The notes: generated from the sequence alone by a model not told the origin. A DNA stretch of 64,000 nt from Propionibacterium cyclohexanicum (GCF_900111365.1 NZ_FOGZ01000002.1:124001-188000), one strand, 5' to 3'. Positions 1-10,397 are shown, counted from the first letter of the stretch. Made by a program: numbers and translations.

Positions 1-192
1 GGCATGGTCATGGGCATGGGACCCAGGGGCGTTCCAGGCCGCGACCAGGTCCTGGTAGCTCAAGACCTGGACCGGATCGTCCATGTAGTCGATGGCGGCA
101 CGCAGTTCGCTCAGCTCCTTGAGGTCGTCGAACTCCAGGAAGCTCCAGTCGAGCACGTCGTCGACGAAGGTCTCCTCCCATTCCTGGGTCAT
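1..192 (-). CDS. Unknown acidic protein, N-terminal part only
   Basis: The first 64 codons of a minus-strand gene that runs off the left edge. Its ATG (192-190) overlaps the TGA of priA as ATGA, so it is the next cistron of the his operon and probably translationally coupled. The visible part is rich in Asp/Glu, Trp and Leu, then becomes His/Asp/Ala-rich near the edge (SHAHDHA). There is no signal peptide or membrane segment. I do not recognise the family. It is not hisF, which often follows hisA/priA, because the expected TIM-barrel start is absent. The function is unknown; position suggests an accessory gene carried in the operon. Confidence 0.6.
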   Translation of the reverse strand, partial: MTQEWEETFVDDVLDWSFLEFDDLKELSELRAAIDYMDDPVQVLSYQDLVAAWNAPGSHAHDHA

Positions 193-920
193 CGTGCCGC
201 CGCCAGTGCCTCGCCGAGTGTGAAGTTGCCGAGGTACAGCGCCGTGCCGATGATGGCTCCCTCCACCCCGTGGCCGGTCATCGCGCGCAGCGCGGCGATG
301 TCCTCCAGCGAGCTGATCCCGCCGGAGGCCACCACGGCCGCCTTCGTGGTGGCGCAGACCGTCTCCAGCAGGACCAGATTGGGGCCCGAGAGCATGCCGT
401 CACTCGCTACGTCGGTGACGACATAGCGAGCGCAGCCGGCCTCGTCCATCCGGGCGAGGGTCTCCATGAGCTCACCGCCCTCCTGGGTCCAGCCCCGGGC
501 GGCAAGTCTCGTGCCGCGCACATCGAGCCCGATGGCGATGCGGTCACCGAAACTGCCGATCACCTGCTCGCACCAGCTGGGGTTCTCCAGGGCGGCAGTG
601 CCGATGTTGACGCGCCGGGCGCCGGTGCCGAGCGCCCGTTCCAGGCTCTCGTCGTCGCGGATACCCCCCGACAGCTCCACGTCGACGTCCACGCTGGCAA
701 CCAGCTCGGCCAGCAGCTCGGCATTGGACCCGCGCCCGAAGGCGGCATCCAGATCGACGACATGCAGCCACTGCGCACCCTGCTCGCACCAGCGTCGTGC
801 GGCGGCGCCAGGATCGCCGAAAACCCTCTCGCTGCCCGCGACTCCCTGGACGAGCTGGACAGCCTGTCCGGATTGGATGTCGACGGCGGGCAGAAGCGTC
901 AGTGCTGTGCTGTGGGTCAC
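189..920 (-). CDS. priA: PriA: HisA/TrpF bifunctional isomerase
   Basis: 243 aa (beta/alpha)8-barrel, GTG start. It catalyses ProFAR to PRFAR in histidine synthesis; actinobacterial PriA also isomerises phosphoribosylanthranilate for tryptophan synthesis. Visible: LLPAVD with the catalytic acid D14, SGGIRDD (84-90), GLDVRG with D133, VVTDVASDG with D170, and the phosphate-binding ASGGISS (198-204). The many actinobacterial PriA-type residues, plus the absence of trpF from the trp operon at 19.5-24.5 kb, favour the dual-function reading; dual activity itself is inferred. It lies 9 bp after hisH and overlaps the next gene by 4 bp. Confidence 0.93.
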   Translation of the reverse strand: MTHSTALTLLPAVDIQSGQAVQLVQGVAGSERVFGDPGAAARRWCEQGAQWLHVVDLDAAFGRGSNAELLAELVASVDVDVELSGGIRDDESLERALGTGARRVNIGTAALENPSWCEQVIGSFGDRIAIGLDVRGTRLAARGWTQEGGELMETLARMDEAGCARYVVTDVASDGMLSGPNLVLLETVCATTKAAVVASGGISSLEDIAALRAMTGHGVEGAIIGTALYLGNFTLGEALAAAR

Positions 921-929
921 AGCGCGACC

Positions 930-1583
930 CTAGCCCACCATGTCCGGGCAGCGGCGAGCCAGCCAGTTGCGCAGCAGCTGGGCACCGGCGGCACCGGACT
1001 TCTCGGGATGGAACTGGGTGGAGCACACCGGGCCGTATTCGAGGGCGGCGATGAAGCGATCCCCCTCGTGTTCGGCCCAGGTGACCTTCGCCTGCTCGGG
1101 TACGGGGCCGTGGGCTCCGTAGGAGTGCACGAAGTAGAAGCGCTGGTCGCCAATTCGGTCGAAGAGCTCGCTGTGGGCTGCCGCCTCGACGGTGTTCCAG
1201 CCCATGTGAGGCAGCACGGGACTGCTGAGCCGGGTGACCGCACCGGGATAGATGCCGATGCCCTGCGCTTCGCGTCCGTGCTCCACACCGCGCTCGAAGA
1301 GGATCTGGTGACCCACGCAAATGCCCAGGAGCTGGCGCCCGGAAGCCACCCACTCGCGGATGAACTCGACTCCCCCGGCCGAGCGTAGCTGGGCCATGCA
1401 CGCCGCGAAGGCACCCACCCCGGGGACCACGAGGCGGGTGAAGCGCTCCAGCTGCAAGGTCTGGGAGCTCAGATGCACTCGGGCGCCAGCCGCCTCGAGT
1501 GCCTGGCACGCCGAGTGCAGATTGCCGGACCCGTAGTCGAACACCCCGACCTCGGCGCCCGACTGGGGGCGGCCGCTGCTCAT
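930..1583 (-). CDS. hisH: Imidazole glycerol phosphate synthase, glutaminase subunit
   Basis: 217 aa class I glutamine amidotransferase that feeds ammonia to HisF for the PRFAR to IGP plus AICAR step. The nucleophile is C89 in GICVGHQ; H192 and E194 in TQFHPEK complete the triad. An oxyanion-type PGVGAF lies near residue 54. The ATG start (1583) overlaps the hisB stop by 4 bp (ATGA). Its partner hisF is not in the window and may lie to the left. Length is normal for HisH. Confidence 0.95.
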   Translation of the reverse strand: MSSGRPQSGAEVGVFDYGSGNLHSACQALEAAGARVHLSSQTLQLERFTRLVVPGVGAFAACMAQLRSAGGVEFIREWVASGRQLLGICVGHQILFERGVEHGREAQGIGIYPGAVTRLSSPVLPHMGWNTVEAAAHSELFDRIGDQRFYFVHSYGAHGPVPEQAKVTWAEHEGDRFIAALEYGPVCSTQFHPEKSGAAGAQLLRNWLARRCPDMVG

Positions 1584-2188
1584 AGCGTCCCCTTCGTGCT
1601 GGGCACTCCCGTGACGCGCGGGTCGGGCTCAACGGCGCTGCGCAGCGCTCGGGCCAACGCCTTGAACTGCGCCTCGACGATGTGGTGGGGTTCGCGTCCG
1701 GCGAGCAGCCTCAGGTGTACGCACAGCCCGGCATTGAGCGCCAGCGATTCGATGACGTGGTAGGTCATGGACCCCGAGTAGAGCACGCCCGAGCCCCCGA
1801 TCCGGGCAGTCACCTGAGACGGCGGCTCGCCGCTGCACACCGCATAGGGGCGTCCCGCCACATCGACCACCGCCTGGGCCAGGGCCTCGTCGAGCGGGAC
1901 GATGGCGTCGCCGAAGCGCCGAATGCCGCGCTTGTCGCCGAGAGCCTGCGAAAGCGCCTGTCCCAGCGCGATGGCAGTGTCTTCGACGCTGTGGTGGCCG
2001 TCGATGTGGAGATCTCCGGTGGTGTGCACCTGCAGGTCGATGAGCGAGTGCTTGGCAAGCGAGGTGAGCATGTGGTCGAAGAAACCCACCCCTGTGCTGA
2101 TGGTCGAGCTTCCGGTGCCATCGAGATCGATGCTCAGCTGCACATCGGACTCGGAGGTGATGCGGTGGATCGAAGCAGTGCGGCTCAT
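1580..2188 (-). CDS. hisB: Imidazoleglycerol-phosphate dehydratase
   Basis: 202 aa Mn-dependent dehydratase for the sixth step of histidine synthesis, IGP to imidazole acetol phosphate. This is the short monofunctional form with no fused HisN phosphatase domain. The metal-binding signature [12 protein letters not shown] lies near residues 61-72, with the FFDHM motif (about 37-41) before it. ATG start, with 4-bp ATGA overlaps with hisC upstream and hisH downstream, so translation of the three genes is probably coupled. Confidence 0.95.
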   Translation of the reverse strand: MSRTASIHRITSESDVQLSIDLDGTGSSTISTGVGFFDHMLTSLAKHSLIDLQVHTTGDLHIDGHHSVEDTAIALGQALSQALGDKRGIRRFGDAIVPLDEALAQAVVDVAGRPYAVCSGEPPSQVTARIGGSGVLYSGSMTYHVIESLALNAGLCVHLRLLAGREPHHIVEAQFKALARALRSAVEPDPRVTGVPSTKGTL

Positions 2189-3333
2189 CGTGGGTTCCCT
2201 TCGCCGAGATCGAGGACTCCAGGATCGTCGAGCACGCAGGTGAGCGCCTCGCGGAAGGCGGCGAGCTCGGGGGGGGTGCCCACGCAGACCCGCAGGAATC
2301 CGTCGGGACCTGTCTCGCGGATGAGGACGCCCCGGTCGAGCAGTGCCTGCCAGACCGCGTGGCGGTCAGTGAAGCGTCCGAACAGGCAGAAATTGGATTG
2401 GCTGGGGATGACCTGCAAACCGACGCGGCGCAGCCATTCCTGCAGATGCTGGCAGGCCTCGCGCAGCGCGGCGACCTGGGCCAGCATCTCCGCGCGGTTC
2501 GCGAGCGCCACGCGCGCGATCGTCTGGGTCTGTGCCGACAGGTGGTAGGGCAGCCGCACGATTCGGCAGGCTGCGACGACCGCCGGCGCTGCTGCGAGAT
2601 AGCCGACGCGCCCGCCGGCCAGCGCGAAGGCCTTGCTCATGGTGCGGCTCACGATGAGGCGGCCGAAGCGCGGCAACAAGGCGAGCGCGGAATCGTCGGG
2701 GAACTCCGCGAACTCCTGATAAGCCTCGTCGACGATCACCAGGGCCCGCGTGTTCTCGCAGATCTCCTCGATGACCTTGACCGCAGTCGTCGTACCGGTG
2801 GGATTGTTCGGGGTCGTGATCAACACCAGATCGGGCCGGTTCTGCTCGATGGCGTCGAGCACGAGGGCGGCGTCCAGCGTGTAGTCCGCCTTGCGCGGCA
2901 CCGTGACAAAGCCGGTGTGAGTGTTGCGGGCGTACTCGGGATACATCGAGTAGGTGGGGGTGAAAGTGAGCACCGTGCGTCCGGGACCACCGAAGGCGCC
3001 CAGCACATGGGTCATCACCTCATTGCTGCCATTGGCTGCCCAGATATTGTCCGCCGTGAGTCCGAAGCCGAGGTATTTCGCCAGATCGGCGCGCAGATCG
3101 ACGGCGTCTCGATCGGGATAGCGATTGATGCTGCGGGTGGCCTTGTCGATGGCGGCAGACATCTGCGCGCGCACTCTCGGACTGGGCGGATAGGGATTCT
3201 CGTTTGTGTTGAGGCACACCGGAACGTCGATCTGGGGGGCGCCGTAGGGCTCCTCGCCCACCAGCTCAGGACGCAACGGCAGCTCGCTGAGGGCGATCTG
3301 GGCATTGGGCACCGGGAACTGTCCGACGGTCAT
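2185..3333 (-). CDS. hisC: Histidinol-phosphate aminotransferase
   Basis: 382 aa fold-type I PLP aminotransferase converting imidazole acetol phosphate plus glutamate to histidinol phosphate. [10 protein letters not shown] near the N-terminus is the substrate-binding start. TTPNNPTG (173-180), DEAYQEF (202-208) and the PLP lysine K234 in [12 protein letters not shown] are all present. ATG start overlaps the hisD stop by 4 bp. Length and motifs are normal for HisC. Confidence 0.95.
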   Translation of the reverse strand: MTVGQFPVPNAQIALSELPLRPELVGEEPYGAPQIDVPVCLNTNENPYPPSPRVRAQMSAAIDKATRSINRYPDRDAVDLRADLAKYLGFGLTADNIWAANGSNEVMTHVLGAFGGPGRTVLTFTPTYSMYPEYARNTHTGFVTVPRKADYTLDAALVLDAIEQNRPDLVLITTPNNPTGTTTAVKVIEEICENTRALVIVDEAYQEFAEFPDDSALALLPRFGRLIVSRTMSKAFALAGGRVGYLAAAPAVVAACRIVRLPYHLSAQTQTIARVALANRAEMLAQVAALREACQHLQEWLRRVGLQVIPSQSNFCLFGRFTDRHAVWQALLDRGVLIRETGPDGFLRVCVGTPPELAAFREALTCVLDDPGVLDLGEGNPR

Positions 3334-4646
3334 TCCTGCTCCTGGGGTTGCGTACGGGCTGCGATGGCGTTGGCGTGACCGGGCAGCTTCTCGGCATGAG
3401 CGAAGGCCTGAACGGCGGGGCCGATCTGTGCCAGCGCGCTGGGCGAGTAGTCGATGACGTGGACGGCCTTGAGGAAGCTGCGCACAGTGAGCCCCGAGGA
3501 GAAGTGCGCGGCACCACCGGTGGGCAGGACGTGGGTGGATCCGGCCGAGTAATCGCCCAGCGGCACCGGGGAATGCGAGCCGACGAAAATAGCACCCGCA
3601 TTGCGGATCCGGGCCACGAGTTCGCGGGCGTTGGCGGTCTGTATCTCCAGATGCTCAGCGGCATAGTCGTTGACGACGTCGACCCCCTGGTCGATATCGG
3701 CCACCAGGATGGCACCGGACTGCGCGCCGGACAGGGAAGTGACCAGCCTCTGGCGCGTATCGAGCCGTTCGATCTGGCGGGCGAGCTGCACCTGCACGGC
3801 ATCGATGAGTGCCCGGGAGTCGGTGACCAGCACGGCACCGGCCAGCGGATCGTGCTCGGCCTGACTGATGAGATCGGCACCCACCTTGGCCGGATCGGCG
3901 CTGGCGTCGGCCAGCACGGCGATCTCAGTGGGGCCTGCCTCGGCGTCGATCCCGATCCGCCCGCGCAACAGCCGTTTCGCCGCCACCACATAGATGTTGC
4001 CGGGCCCAGTGACCATATCGGCCCTTCGGCACAGCCCCGCCACCCCGTAGGCGAACATCGCGACGGCCTGGGCCCCGCCCACCGCGTACACCTCGTCGAC
4101 GTCCAGCAGTCGGGCGACGGCGAGGATCGTGGGATTGGGCAGGCCGCCGAACTCTGCCTGCGGCGGTGTGGCCAGCGCGATGGAGGACACTCCCGCCACC
4201 TGGGCCGGCACCACGTTCATGAGCACGGTCGAGGCCAGCGGGGCGAGACCCCCGGGCACATACAGCCCGACCCGGGAGACCGGCACGAGCCGCTGGCCGA
4301 CGCTCGCGCCGGGCGCCAACTCGACGCTGCGCGCGGGCTCCTCGCGCTCGACCCGCTCGCACACCTCGCGCCGGCGCCGGATCGACTCCTCGATGGCGGC
4401 GCGCAGCTGCGGGTCGATTGCGGCAAGGGCGTCGTCGAGAGCGCGCGCCGGGATGCGCAGATGCTCGGGGACGACGTGGTCGAACTGCTGGGCGAAGCGT
4501 CGCAGCGCCGGCTCGCCCTCCTCGGCCACCGCCCGGCAGATCGGCTCCACCACGGAGATCGCGTGATCCACATCGAAACTGGCCCTCGGCAGCACCGAGG
4601 AGTAGTCGTCGAGGCGTTCTCCGCTCACATCTAGGATTCGCAGCAC
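3330..4646 (-). CDS. hisD: Histidinol dehydrogenase
   Basis: 438 aa Zn-dependent, NAD-linked enzyme oxidising histidinol to histidine in two steps. Visible: YVPGG near residue 128, the GPGNIYV NAD/substrate region, [11 protein letters not shown], and the [12 protein letters not shown]-type Zn region (here [13 protein letters not shown]). It is the first gene of the his operon. The GTG at 4646 is chosen because the product then begins MLRILD, as usual for HisD, and because a TAGGAT -10 box lies 6 nt upstream, which predicts a leaderless transcript. Confidence 0.95.
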   Translation of the reverse strand: MLRILDVSGERLDDYSSVLPRASFDVDHAISVVEPICRAVAEEGEPALRRFAQQFDHVVPEHLRIPARALDDALAAIDPQLRAAIEESIRRRREVCERVEREEPARSVELAPGASVGQRLVPVSRVGLYVPGGLAPLASTVLMNVVPAQVAGVSSIALATPPQAEFGGLPNPTILAVARLLDVDEVYAVGGAQAVAMFAYGVAGLCRRADMVTGPGNIYVVAAKRLLRGRIGIDAEAGPTEIAVLADASADPAKVGADLISQAEHDPLAGAVLVTDSRALIDAVQVQLARQIERLDTRQRLVTSLSGAQSGAILVADIDQGVDVVNDYAAEHLEIQTANARELVARIRNAGAIFVGSHSPVPLGDYSAGSTHVLPTGGAAHFSSGLTVRSFLKAVHVIDYSPSALAQIGPAVQAFAHAEKLPGHANAIAARTQPQEQE

Positions 4647-4652
4647 CCTGCC

Positions 4653-4658
4653 ATCCTA
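4653..4658 (-). promoter_or_regulatory. -10 box of the his operon (leaderless)
   Basis: TAGGAT on the minus strand sits 6 nt before the hisD GTG, so transcription should start at or next to the start codon. No clear -35 is seen. No His-rich leader peptide or T-box precedes hisD, so attenuation is not supported here. Confidence 0.5.
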
Positions 4659-4791
4659 ACGGCGTGCGCCGACGCACCCATCGCCACAGTGGCGGGTGAG
4701 GCGAGGTGGTGGAATGGACTGGTGGCCCCCAGCCTGTCCTTCGGGCCCGATCCTGGTGCATGTCCCCTCGTCGAAGGCCCGATCACCCGTC

Positions 4792-5292
4792 ATGTCGAAG
4801 TCAGCCCGCAGATCCGTCGGCACCCCAGCCACCCTCGCACTCGACCGGGCAGGAGTGCCCCACGAGCTGCACGCCTATTCCCACGATCCCAGATCCCACC
4901 ATTTCGGCACCGAGGCCGCCGCACTGCTCGGCGTCGATCCGTCCCGGGTGTTCAAGACGCTCGTCGTCGAGCTGAGCGGGGCCGATGTGGCGCTCGTCAC
5001 GGCGGTGGTACCGGCCAGCGGGCAGCTCAGCCTCAAGGCGATCGCGGCCCACAGCCATGCGAAGAAGGCGGCGCTGGCCGATCCTGCGGTCGCGCAGCGA
5101 GCCACCGGCTATGTGGTCGGCGGTATCTCCCCCCTGGGCCAGAAGCACCAGACCCCAGTGTTCATCGACTCCAGTTCGCGCGCCTTCGAGACGATCTTCG
5201 TCTCGGGTGGGCGCAGGGGTCTCAGTGTCGAGATCGCCCCGCACGATCTTTCGGTCGTGACCCACGGGAGCTTCGCTGAGCTGTCGGGCTGA
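4792..5292 (+). CDS. ybaK: YbaK-type Cys-tRNA(Pro) deacylase
   Basis: 166 aa trans-editing domain that hydrolyses Cys-tRNA(Pro) made by prolyl-tRNA synthetase. Matches the family along its length: HDPRSHHFGTEAAALLG, VFKTLVVE, SGQLSLK, AQRATGYVVGGISPLGQK and SGGRRGLSVEIAP. The ATG at 4792 gives the usual family length; a GTG frame 96 bp upstream adds non-conserved residues. Its last 71 bp overlap the 3' end of the convergent membrane-protein gene. It is divergent from hisD. Confidence 0.9.
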   Translation: MSKSARRSVGTPATLALDRAGVPHELHAYSHDPRSHHFGTEAAALLGVDPSRVFKTLVVELSGADVALVTAVVPASGQLSLKAIAAHSHAKKAALADPAVAQRATGYVVGGISPLGQKHQTPVFIDSSSRAFETIFVSGGRRGLSVEIAPHDLSVVTHGSFAELSG

Positions 5293-5986
5293 GCTCCTCG
5301 CCCGCCTTGCCGATCACCGATGGGAAACGGATCGAGCGGTGCGCAGCAGCCGAGCTCTCCTGAGAGCTGTCGGGCCGGCGTGCACCCCCAGCAGATACGG
5401 CGCGTGGCCTGCGCAACAGTGGCCGGTCGTCGCCGAAAGCGCTGTAGAGCAGCACCGGCAGGACGGCACCCAGCGGCCACGAGAGCCATGCCGTCGGGGT
5501 GCGCAGGGTCAGATCGATGACCACCTGATCTCCCGAGGACGCCATCGCGAGGCGCTCGTCAAAGTCATGGGGACCGATGAGCAGACCGCACCGCCAGGCC
5601 ACCAGGGCACCGAGCATGCCCGCCACCAGCGCCGCGAAAACGACCGGCCAACCCGTGCTCTTGAGCGAATGCCAGCTCAGGGCTCCCAGTCCGAGCCCGG
5701 CGAACATGCCGATGATCATGAAGTCCGCGTCGGAGCCGAAGAACTCGGCCATCGTCCGGTTGGTGACCGCCGCGGTGCCGTCGCCCGAGACGGTAATGGT
5801 CGGCGCAGGGGCGGTGAGCCGCCAGGCCACGGCTGCCAGCACACCGACCACCACAACCGTGATCCCCAGCATGGCCAGGCGTGCGGCCAGGCGCTTGCGG
5901 GTGAGCCGTGGTTCGGCGGCCGAGGCACCGTGGACGGCGACTGGCTCTGCTCGGGGCCGGGCGGGGGCATCGAAGGAGGTGCTCAT
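5222..5986 (-). CDS. Membrane protein, DUF2567-like
   Basis: 254 aa with a Pro/Ala-rich cytoplasmic start and about four hydrophobic segments (residues about 37-57, 90-108, 117-137 and 165-182). A polar, Arg/Ser-rich tail follows, of which the last part overlaps ybaK by 71 bp. The layout resembles actinobacterial DUF2567 membrane proteins; this is recognition by layout, not proof. It follows dnaE on the same strand after 63 bp and may be cotranscribed. The low-complexity tail may simply be read-through into the neighbour's antisense strand after loss of an earlier stop. Confidence 0.6.
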   Translation of the reverse strand: MSTSFDAPARPRAEPVAVHGASAAEPRLTRKRLAARLAMLGITVVVVGVLAAVAWRLTAPAPTITVSGDGTAAVTNRTMAEFFGSDADFMIIGMFAGLGLGALSWHSLKSTGWPVVFAALVAGMLGALVAWRCGLLIGPHDFDERLAMASSGDQVVIDLTLRTPTAWLSWPLGAVLPVLLYSAFGDDRPLLRRPRAVSAGGARRPDSSQESSAAAHRSIRFPSVIGKAGEELSPTAQRSSRGSRPKDRAGRSRH

Positions 5987-6049
5987 GTCCGGGCGTCCTG
6001 CGAGATGCCGAATCTCCCGATCGAGGCCTGGAGTGTCATGTCGATCAGG

Positions 6050-9000
6050 CTATACGGACATGCAGGAGGGGCCCAGCAGCGCCTTGAGGTCGGCCATGAG
6101 CGGCTGCTCGTTGGCGACTCTGAGCCGGTCGCCCAGCCGCAGTGTCGTGGCCTTCGTGGCGGACTCCAGTTTGACGCGCACCTCGGTGGTGCCGGGATGC
6201 GCGGCGAGCACATGCTTCAGCTCCTCCACCACGGGCTGCACGCAGCGCACGATCGGCAGCCGGATGGTCACCGGGCCATTGCTCATCCGGTGGATCTCCG
6301 GGACGGTGAGCTCGTTGGCCTGCATCTCGATGACCTCGTCCTTGTCGACGATGCGTCCCTTGATCCGTACCACGGAGTCGGGCACCAGCTGAGTCAGGCA
6401 GCTCTCGTAGACCTTGGGGAAGATGAGCACCTGCAAGCTGGCCTCCATATCCTCCACCGTGATGATCGCCCAGAACGCCCCGTTCTTGGTCTGCTTGCGC
6501 TGTACCTGAGTGATCATCCCGCAGATCGTCTCGGTATGGCCGTCGAGTTCGGAGCCGCTCTCGGACAGCTCAGCGAGCCCGATGCTGCGCTCGGCGGCCA
6601 GCAGATGCTCCAGGCCGTGCAGGGGATGGTCGGAGACATACAGACCCAGCATCTCGCGCTCGAAGCCGAGTTTGGTCGTCTTGTCCCAGTCGTCCAGCTC
6701 GGGCACGGCGCGTTCCAGCCCGCTGCCCGCACCGAGGGCATCGGCGCCCGAGGCGCCGAACAAATCGTCCTGGCCGTTGGCCTGGTTGCGTTTCAGGTCG
6801 ATGACCCCGTCGACGGCCTGCTCGAAGACATCCATGAGCGCGCGGCGCGAGTGGCCCATCGAGTCGAAGGCCCCGGCCTTGATGAGCGATTCGATGCACC
6901 TCTTGTTGCACACGGTGAGCGGGACGTGGTCGAGGAAGTCGTAGAAATCGGCGGCCGGGCCCTGCTCCTGCCGGGCGTTCACGATGCCGTTCACCACCGA
7001 TTCCCCCACATTGCGGATGGCGCCCAGACCGAAGCGGATGTCTGCGCCCACGGCGGTGAACTCGTTCTCCGAGGCATTCACATCGGGGGGCAGGACCTTG
7101 ATCTTCCGCGCCCTCATATCGGTGAGATACAGGGCCATCTTGTCCTTGTCGTCGCCCACGCTGGTGAGCAGCGCGGCACCGTACTCGGCCGGATAGTTCG
7201 CCTTGAGATAGGCGGTCCAGTAGCTCACCAGCGCATACCCGGCGGCATGGGACTTGTTGAAGGCATATCCGGCGAACGGCACCATGACGTCCCACAGCGC
7301 CTGGATCGCCTCGTCGGAGTAGCCGTTCTTGCGCATGCCCGCTTGGAAGGGCTTGAAGTTCTCCTCCAGGATGTGCTTCTTCTTCTTGCCCATGGCCCGG
7401 CGCAGCAAATCGGCACCGCCCAGTGTGTAGCCCGCGAGCTTGCGGGCGATCGCCATGATCTGCTCCTGATAGACGATCAGGTGATAGGTGGGCATGAGGA
7501 TCTCGTCGAGATCCTCCTTGAGCTCGGGATGGATCGGCACGATCGGTCGCCGGTTGTTCTTGCGCTCGGCATATTCGATGTGGGCATTGGCACCCATCGG
7601 GCCCGGCCGGTACAGCGCAATGACGGCGATGATGTCGTCGAAACAGGTGGGGGCCATCTGTCTCAGCAGGGCGCGCATCGCCACCCCGTCGAGCTGGAAG
7701 ACACCCAATGTGTCTCCGCGGGCCAGCAGCTCGTAGGTGGCCGGGTCGTCCAGGCCCACGGCGGACAGGTCGACATCCTCGCCTCGGTTGCGCTTGATGA
7801 TCTTGAGGCAGTGGTCCATGATGCCGAGATTGCGCAGCCCCAGGAAGTCCATCTTCATGAGGCCCATGGCCTCCAACTGCGGATACGCGAAGCCGGCGAT
7901 AATCATGCCGTCCTTGTCGCGCTTGTGCATCGGGATGAGATCGAGCAGCTTCTCGCTCGAGAGGATGAACGCGCAGGCGTGCACCCCGGTCCCGCGGATC
8001 AGGCCCTCGATCCCCAGGCCGGTGTCGACCACCCGCTTGACGTCCGGATCGTTGTCGTACAGATCACGGAACTCCTTGCCCTCCGGGTAGCGAGGATGCT
8101 CGGGGTCGAACAGCTTGTTGAGGGGGACGCCCTTGCCCATGACATCCGGCGGCATCGCCTTGGTGATCTTGTCGCCCAGACTGAAGGGATAGCCAAGGAT
8201 GCGGTTGGCATCCTTGACGGCAGCCTTCGCCTTGATGGTGGAAAAGGTGTTGACCTGGCTGGTGTATTCCTCGCCGTATTTGCGCGTGACATAGTCGATC
8301 ACCTTGTCACGCTGGCGGTCATCGAAGTCGAGGTCGATATCGGGGGGGTTTACCCGCTCCGGGTTGAGGAAGCGCTCGAACAGCAGGCCGTGTTCGAGCG
8401 GGTCGATCTGGATGATCTCGGTGAGATAGGCGACGATGGATCCGGCCGCCGAGCCACGGCCCGGGCCGACCGGCACGCCCATCGAACGGGCCGCCTCGCA
8501 GATGTCGGAGACCACGAGGAAGTAGGAGCTGAAGCCCAATGGCTCGATGACGCTCAGCTCCTGCTCGACGCGGGCCATCACCTCGTCGCTGGGGTGCTCG
8601 CCGTAGCGCTTCTTCAGGCCGATCTTGATCTTCTTGCGCAGCCAGCTCTCCTGGGTCTCCCCTTGGGGCACATCGAACTGGGGCATCCGATCGACGTGGG
8701 CGAAGACCGGATCGTAGGGCTCGATGCGCTCGGCCAGGGCCAGCGTGTTGTCGGCCGCCGATTCCAGCCCGGGGAACAGCGCCCTCATCTGCTCACTCGA
8801 CTTGATGTAGTAGCCAGAGCCGTTGAACCGGAAACGGTGCGGATCGTCCTTGTTGCGGCCCACCCCGATGCACAGCAGATTGTCATGGGCATCGGCCTGA
8901 TCCTCGGTGACATAGTGCGAGTCGTTGGTCGCCAGCAGTGGCAGGTCGAGCTTCTTGGCGAGCCGCAGCAGGTCGGCACGCACCTCGTGCTCGATGTCGA

Positions 9001-9622
9001 CCCCGTGATCCATGAGTTCGCAGTAGTAGTTCTCTTTGCCGAAGATCTCCTGGTAGGCGCCAGCTGCTTCGCAGGCCTTGTCGAACTGGCCGAGCCGCAG
9101 CCGGGTCTGCACCTCCCCCGAGGGGCAGCCGGTGCTCGCGATGATGCCTCGTGCGTGCTGGGAGATGAGATCGCGGTCCATTCGGGGCTTCATGTAGTAA
9201 CCCTCGAAGCTGGCCAGCGAGCTCAGCCGGAACAGATTGTGCAGGCCCTCGGGGTTGGCCGCCCACATCGTCATATGGGTGTAGCGCCCACCCCCCGAGA
9301 CGTCCTTGCCGCCCTCCGTCTCCGGGGCACCGTCGTCGCGGGCGTTGCCCCAGCGTTCCGGCTTGCGGGAGAAGCGCGAGGAGGGCGCGACATAGGCCTC
9401 GATGCCGATGATGGGCTTGACGGCCGGGTTCGCGTTGCCGTCGTACTTCTTGGCGGTCTGGAAGAACTCGTAGGCGCCGAACAGGTTGCCGTGATCGGTC
9501 ATTGCCACCGCAGGCATGCCCTGGCGCGCCACCTCGGCGAACAGCTTCTCATTGCTCGCTGCACCATCGAGCATCGAATACTCGGTGTGCACGTGCAAGT
9601 GGGCGAAGTTCTTCGTGCTCAT
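6050..9622 (-). CDS. dnaE: DNA polymerase III alpha subunit (replicative)
   Basis: About 1190 aa replicative polymerase of the DnaE1 class. The N-terminal PHP domain starts HLHVHTEYSMLDG. The palm has PGRGSAAGS and the catalytic PDIDLDFDD. The fingers and tau-binding region follow, with YRPGPMGA, KKKKHILEENF and FNKSHAAGYALVSYWTAYLKANYP. An OB-fold comes near the C-terminus (about 1000-1090). ATG 9622 is preferred over the adjacent GTG 9625 because GGGAG lies 5 nt before it. It is divergent from the HdeD-like gene. Confidence 0.97.
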   Translation of the reverse strand: MSTKNFAHLHVHTEYSMLDGAASNEKLFAEVARQGMPAVAMTDHGNLFGAYEFFQTAKKYDGNANPAVKPIIGIEAYVAPSSRFSRKPERWGNARDDGAPETEGGKDVSGGGRYTHMTMWAANPEGLHNLFRLSSLASFEGYYMKPRMDRDLISQHARGIIASTGCPSGEVQTRLRLGQFDKACEAAGAYQEIFGKENYYCELMDHGVDIEHEVRADLLRLAKKLDLPLLATNDSHYVTEDQADAHDNLLCIGVGRNKDDPHRFRFNGSGYYIKSSEQMRALFPGLESAADNTLALAERIEPYDPVFAHVDRMPQFDVPQGETQESWLRKKIKIGLKKRYGEHPSDEVMARVEQELSVIEPLGFSSYFLVVSDICEAARSMGVPVGPGRGSAAGSIVAYLTEIIQIDPLEHGLLFERFLNPERVNPPDIDLDFDDRQRDKVIDYVTRKYGEEYTSQVNTFSTIKAKAAVKDANRILGYPFSLGDKITKAMPPDVMGKGVPLNKLFDPEHPRYPEGKEFRDLYDNDPDVKRVVDTGLGIEGLIRGTGVHACAFILSSEKLLDLIPMHKRDKDGMIIAGFAYPQLEAMGLMKMDFLGLRNLGIMDHCLKIIKRNRGEDVDLSAVGLDDPATYELLARGDTLGVFQLDGVAMRALLRQMAPTCFDDIIAVIALYRPGPMGANAHIEYAERKNNRRPIVPIHPELKEDLDEILMPTYHLIVYQEQIMAIARKLAGYTLGGADLLRRAMGKKKKHILEENFKPFQAGMRKNGYSDEAIQALWDVMVPFAGYAFNKSHAAGYALVSYWTAYLKANYPAEYGAALLTSVGDDKDKMALYLTDMRARKIKVLPPDVNASENEFTAVGADIRFGLGAIRNVGESVVNGIVNARQEQGPAADFYDFLDHVPLTVCNKRCIESLIKAGAFDSMGHSRRALMDVFEQAVDGVIDLKRNQANGQDDLFGASGADALGAGSGLERAVPELDDWDKTTKLGFEREMLGLYVSDHPLHGLEHLLAAERSIGLAELSESGSELDGHTETICGMITQVQRKQTKNGAFWAIITVEDMEASLQVLIFPKVYESCLTQLVPDSVVRIKGRIVDKDEVIEMQANELTVPEIHRMSNGPVTIRLPIVRCVQPVVEELKHVLAAHPGTTEVRVKLESATKATTLRLGDRLRVANEQPLMADLKALLGPSCMSV

Positions 9623-9752
9623 CACTCTCCCGTCCCAGGTGCCGGCACTACTCTCGACGCACGGCGGCTCTCAGGCTACCCGCCCCGGCAGGTCCTCGGC
9701 ATGGCCTCGCCGAGCCATGCCGGACGAGGTGAGGACGATCCGAGGAGTGAGC

Positions 9753-10397
9753 ATGATCGACGATGTGATGGCGCCGGCGCACGCCCGCCGCTTCGCCCGG
9801 CTGTCCCTGGTGGCCGGGATGCTCGGCATGATCGCCGGCGCGGCGTGCCTCGCCTGGCCGGGGCACAGCGTGTGGGTCGTCACCCTCCTGGTGGCTGCGG
9901 CACTGTTCGCCGCCGCAGCCGCCACGCTCATCTCGGGGTTGCGGGTGCGTCGGGCACACGGCTCGGGTGCCCTCATGGCCACCGGCACGTTCGGCATCGT
10001 CGTCGCACTGCTCATAGCCTGGCATCCCGCCATGAGCACCTCGCTGCTCGTCTCGTTCGTCGGGCTGGTCCTCGGCGGTGCCGGCCTGGGGCTGGTGTGG
10101 CTTGCCGGGGCGTGGCGGGTGATCAGTGGACGCTGGGCGATGGCGCAGGGGGCCGTCGGGGCGGTGGCAGTGCTCCTGGGCGTCTACCTCCTCCTCGCGC
10201 CGGCTCCCGCCGCCCGCGTGCTGGGGGTGCTGCTCGGTCTCGCCTCGATCCTGCTCGGGGCCGCATTCGTGCTCCTGGCGGCCAAACTGCGCCAGATCTC
10301 GCGCAGCGCGAGTGGTGCCGGCTCCGGCACGCCCGATCCGCGGTCGGTGACCATCGAGGGAGAGGTCGTCGACCCACCGGCACCCGGGCCGCACTGA
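9753..10397 (+). CDS. HdeD-like multi-span membrane protein (DUF308)
   Basis: 214 aa with six hydrophobic segments arranged as three DUF308-like hairpins, then a polar tail ending EGEVVDPPAPGPH. HdeD of enterobacteria is linked to acid resistance, but the role in Actinobacteria is not established. ATG 9753 is chosen for the GAGGAG sequence 6-8 nt upstream. A long open frame that extends further upstream is antisense to dnaE and is not coding. Confidence 0.75.
   Translation: MIDDVMAPAHARRFARLSLVAGMLGMIAGAACLAWPGHSVWVVTLLVAAALFAAAAATLISGLRVRRAHGSGALMATGTFGIVVALLIAWHPAMSTSLLVSFVGLVLGGAGLGLVWLAGAWRVISGRWAMAQGAVGAVAVLLGVYLLLAPAPAARVLGVLLGLASILLGAAFVLLAAKLRQISRSASGAGSGTPDPRSVTIEGEVVDPPAPGPH

Noticed and set aside
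4698-4770. tRNA-Leu-like stretch (GCGAGGTGGTGGAATGG)
   Set aside because: The 5' part resembles tRNA-Leu, but there is no anticodon arm or TTC-loop T arm. It is a chance likeness upstream of ybaK.
4647-4791. Histidine leader peptide or T-box before hisD
   Set aside because: No run of His codons and no T-box core; the -10 box points to a leaderless transcript.
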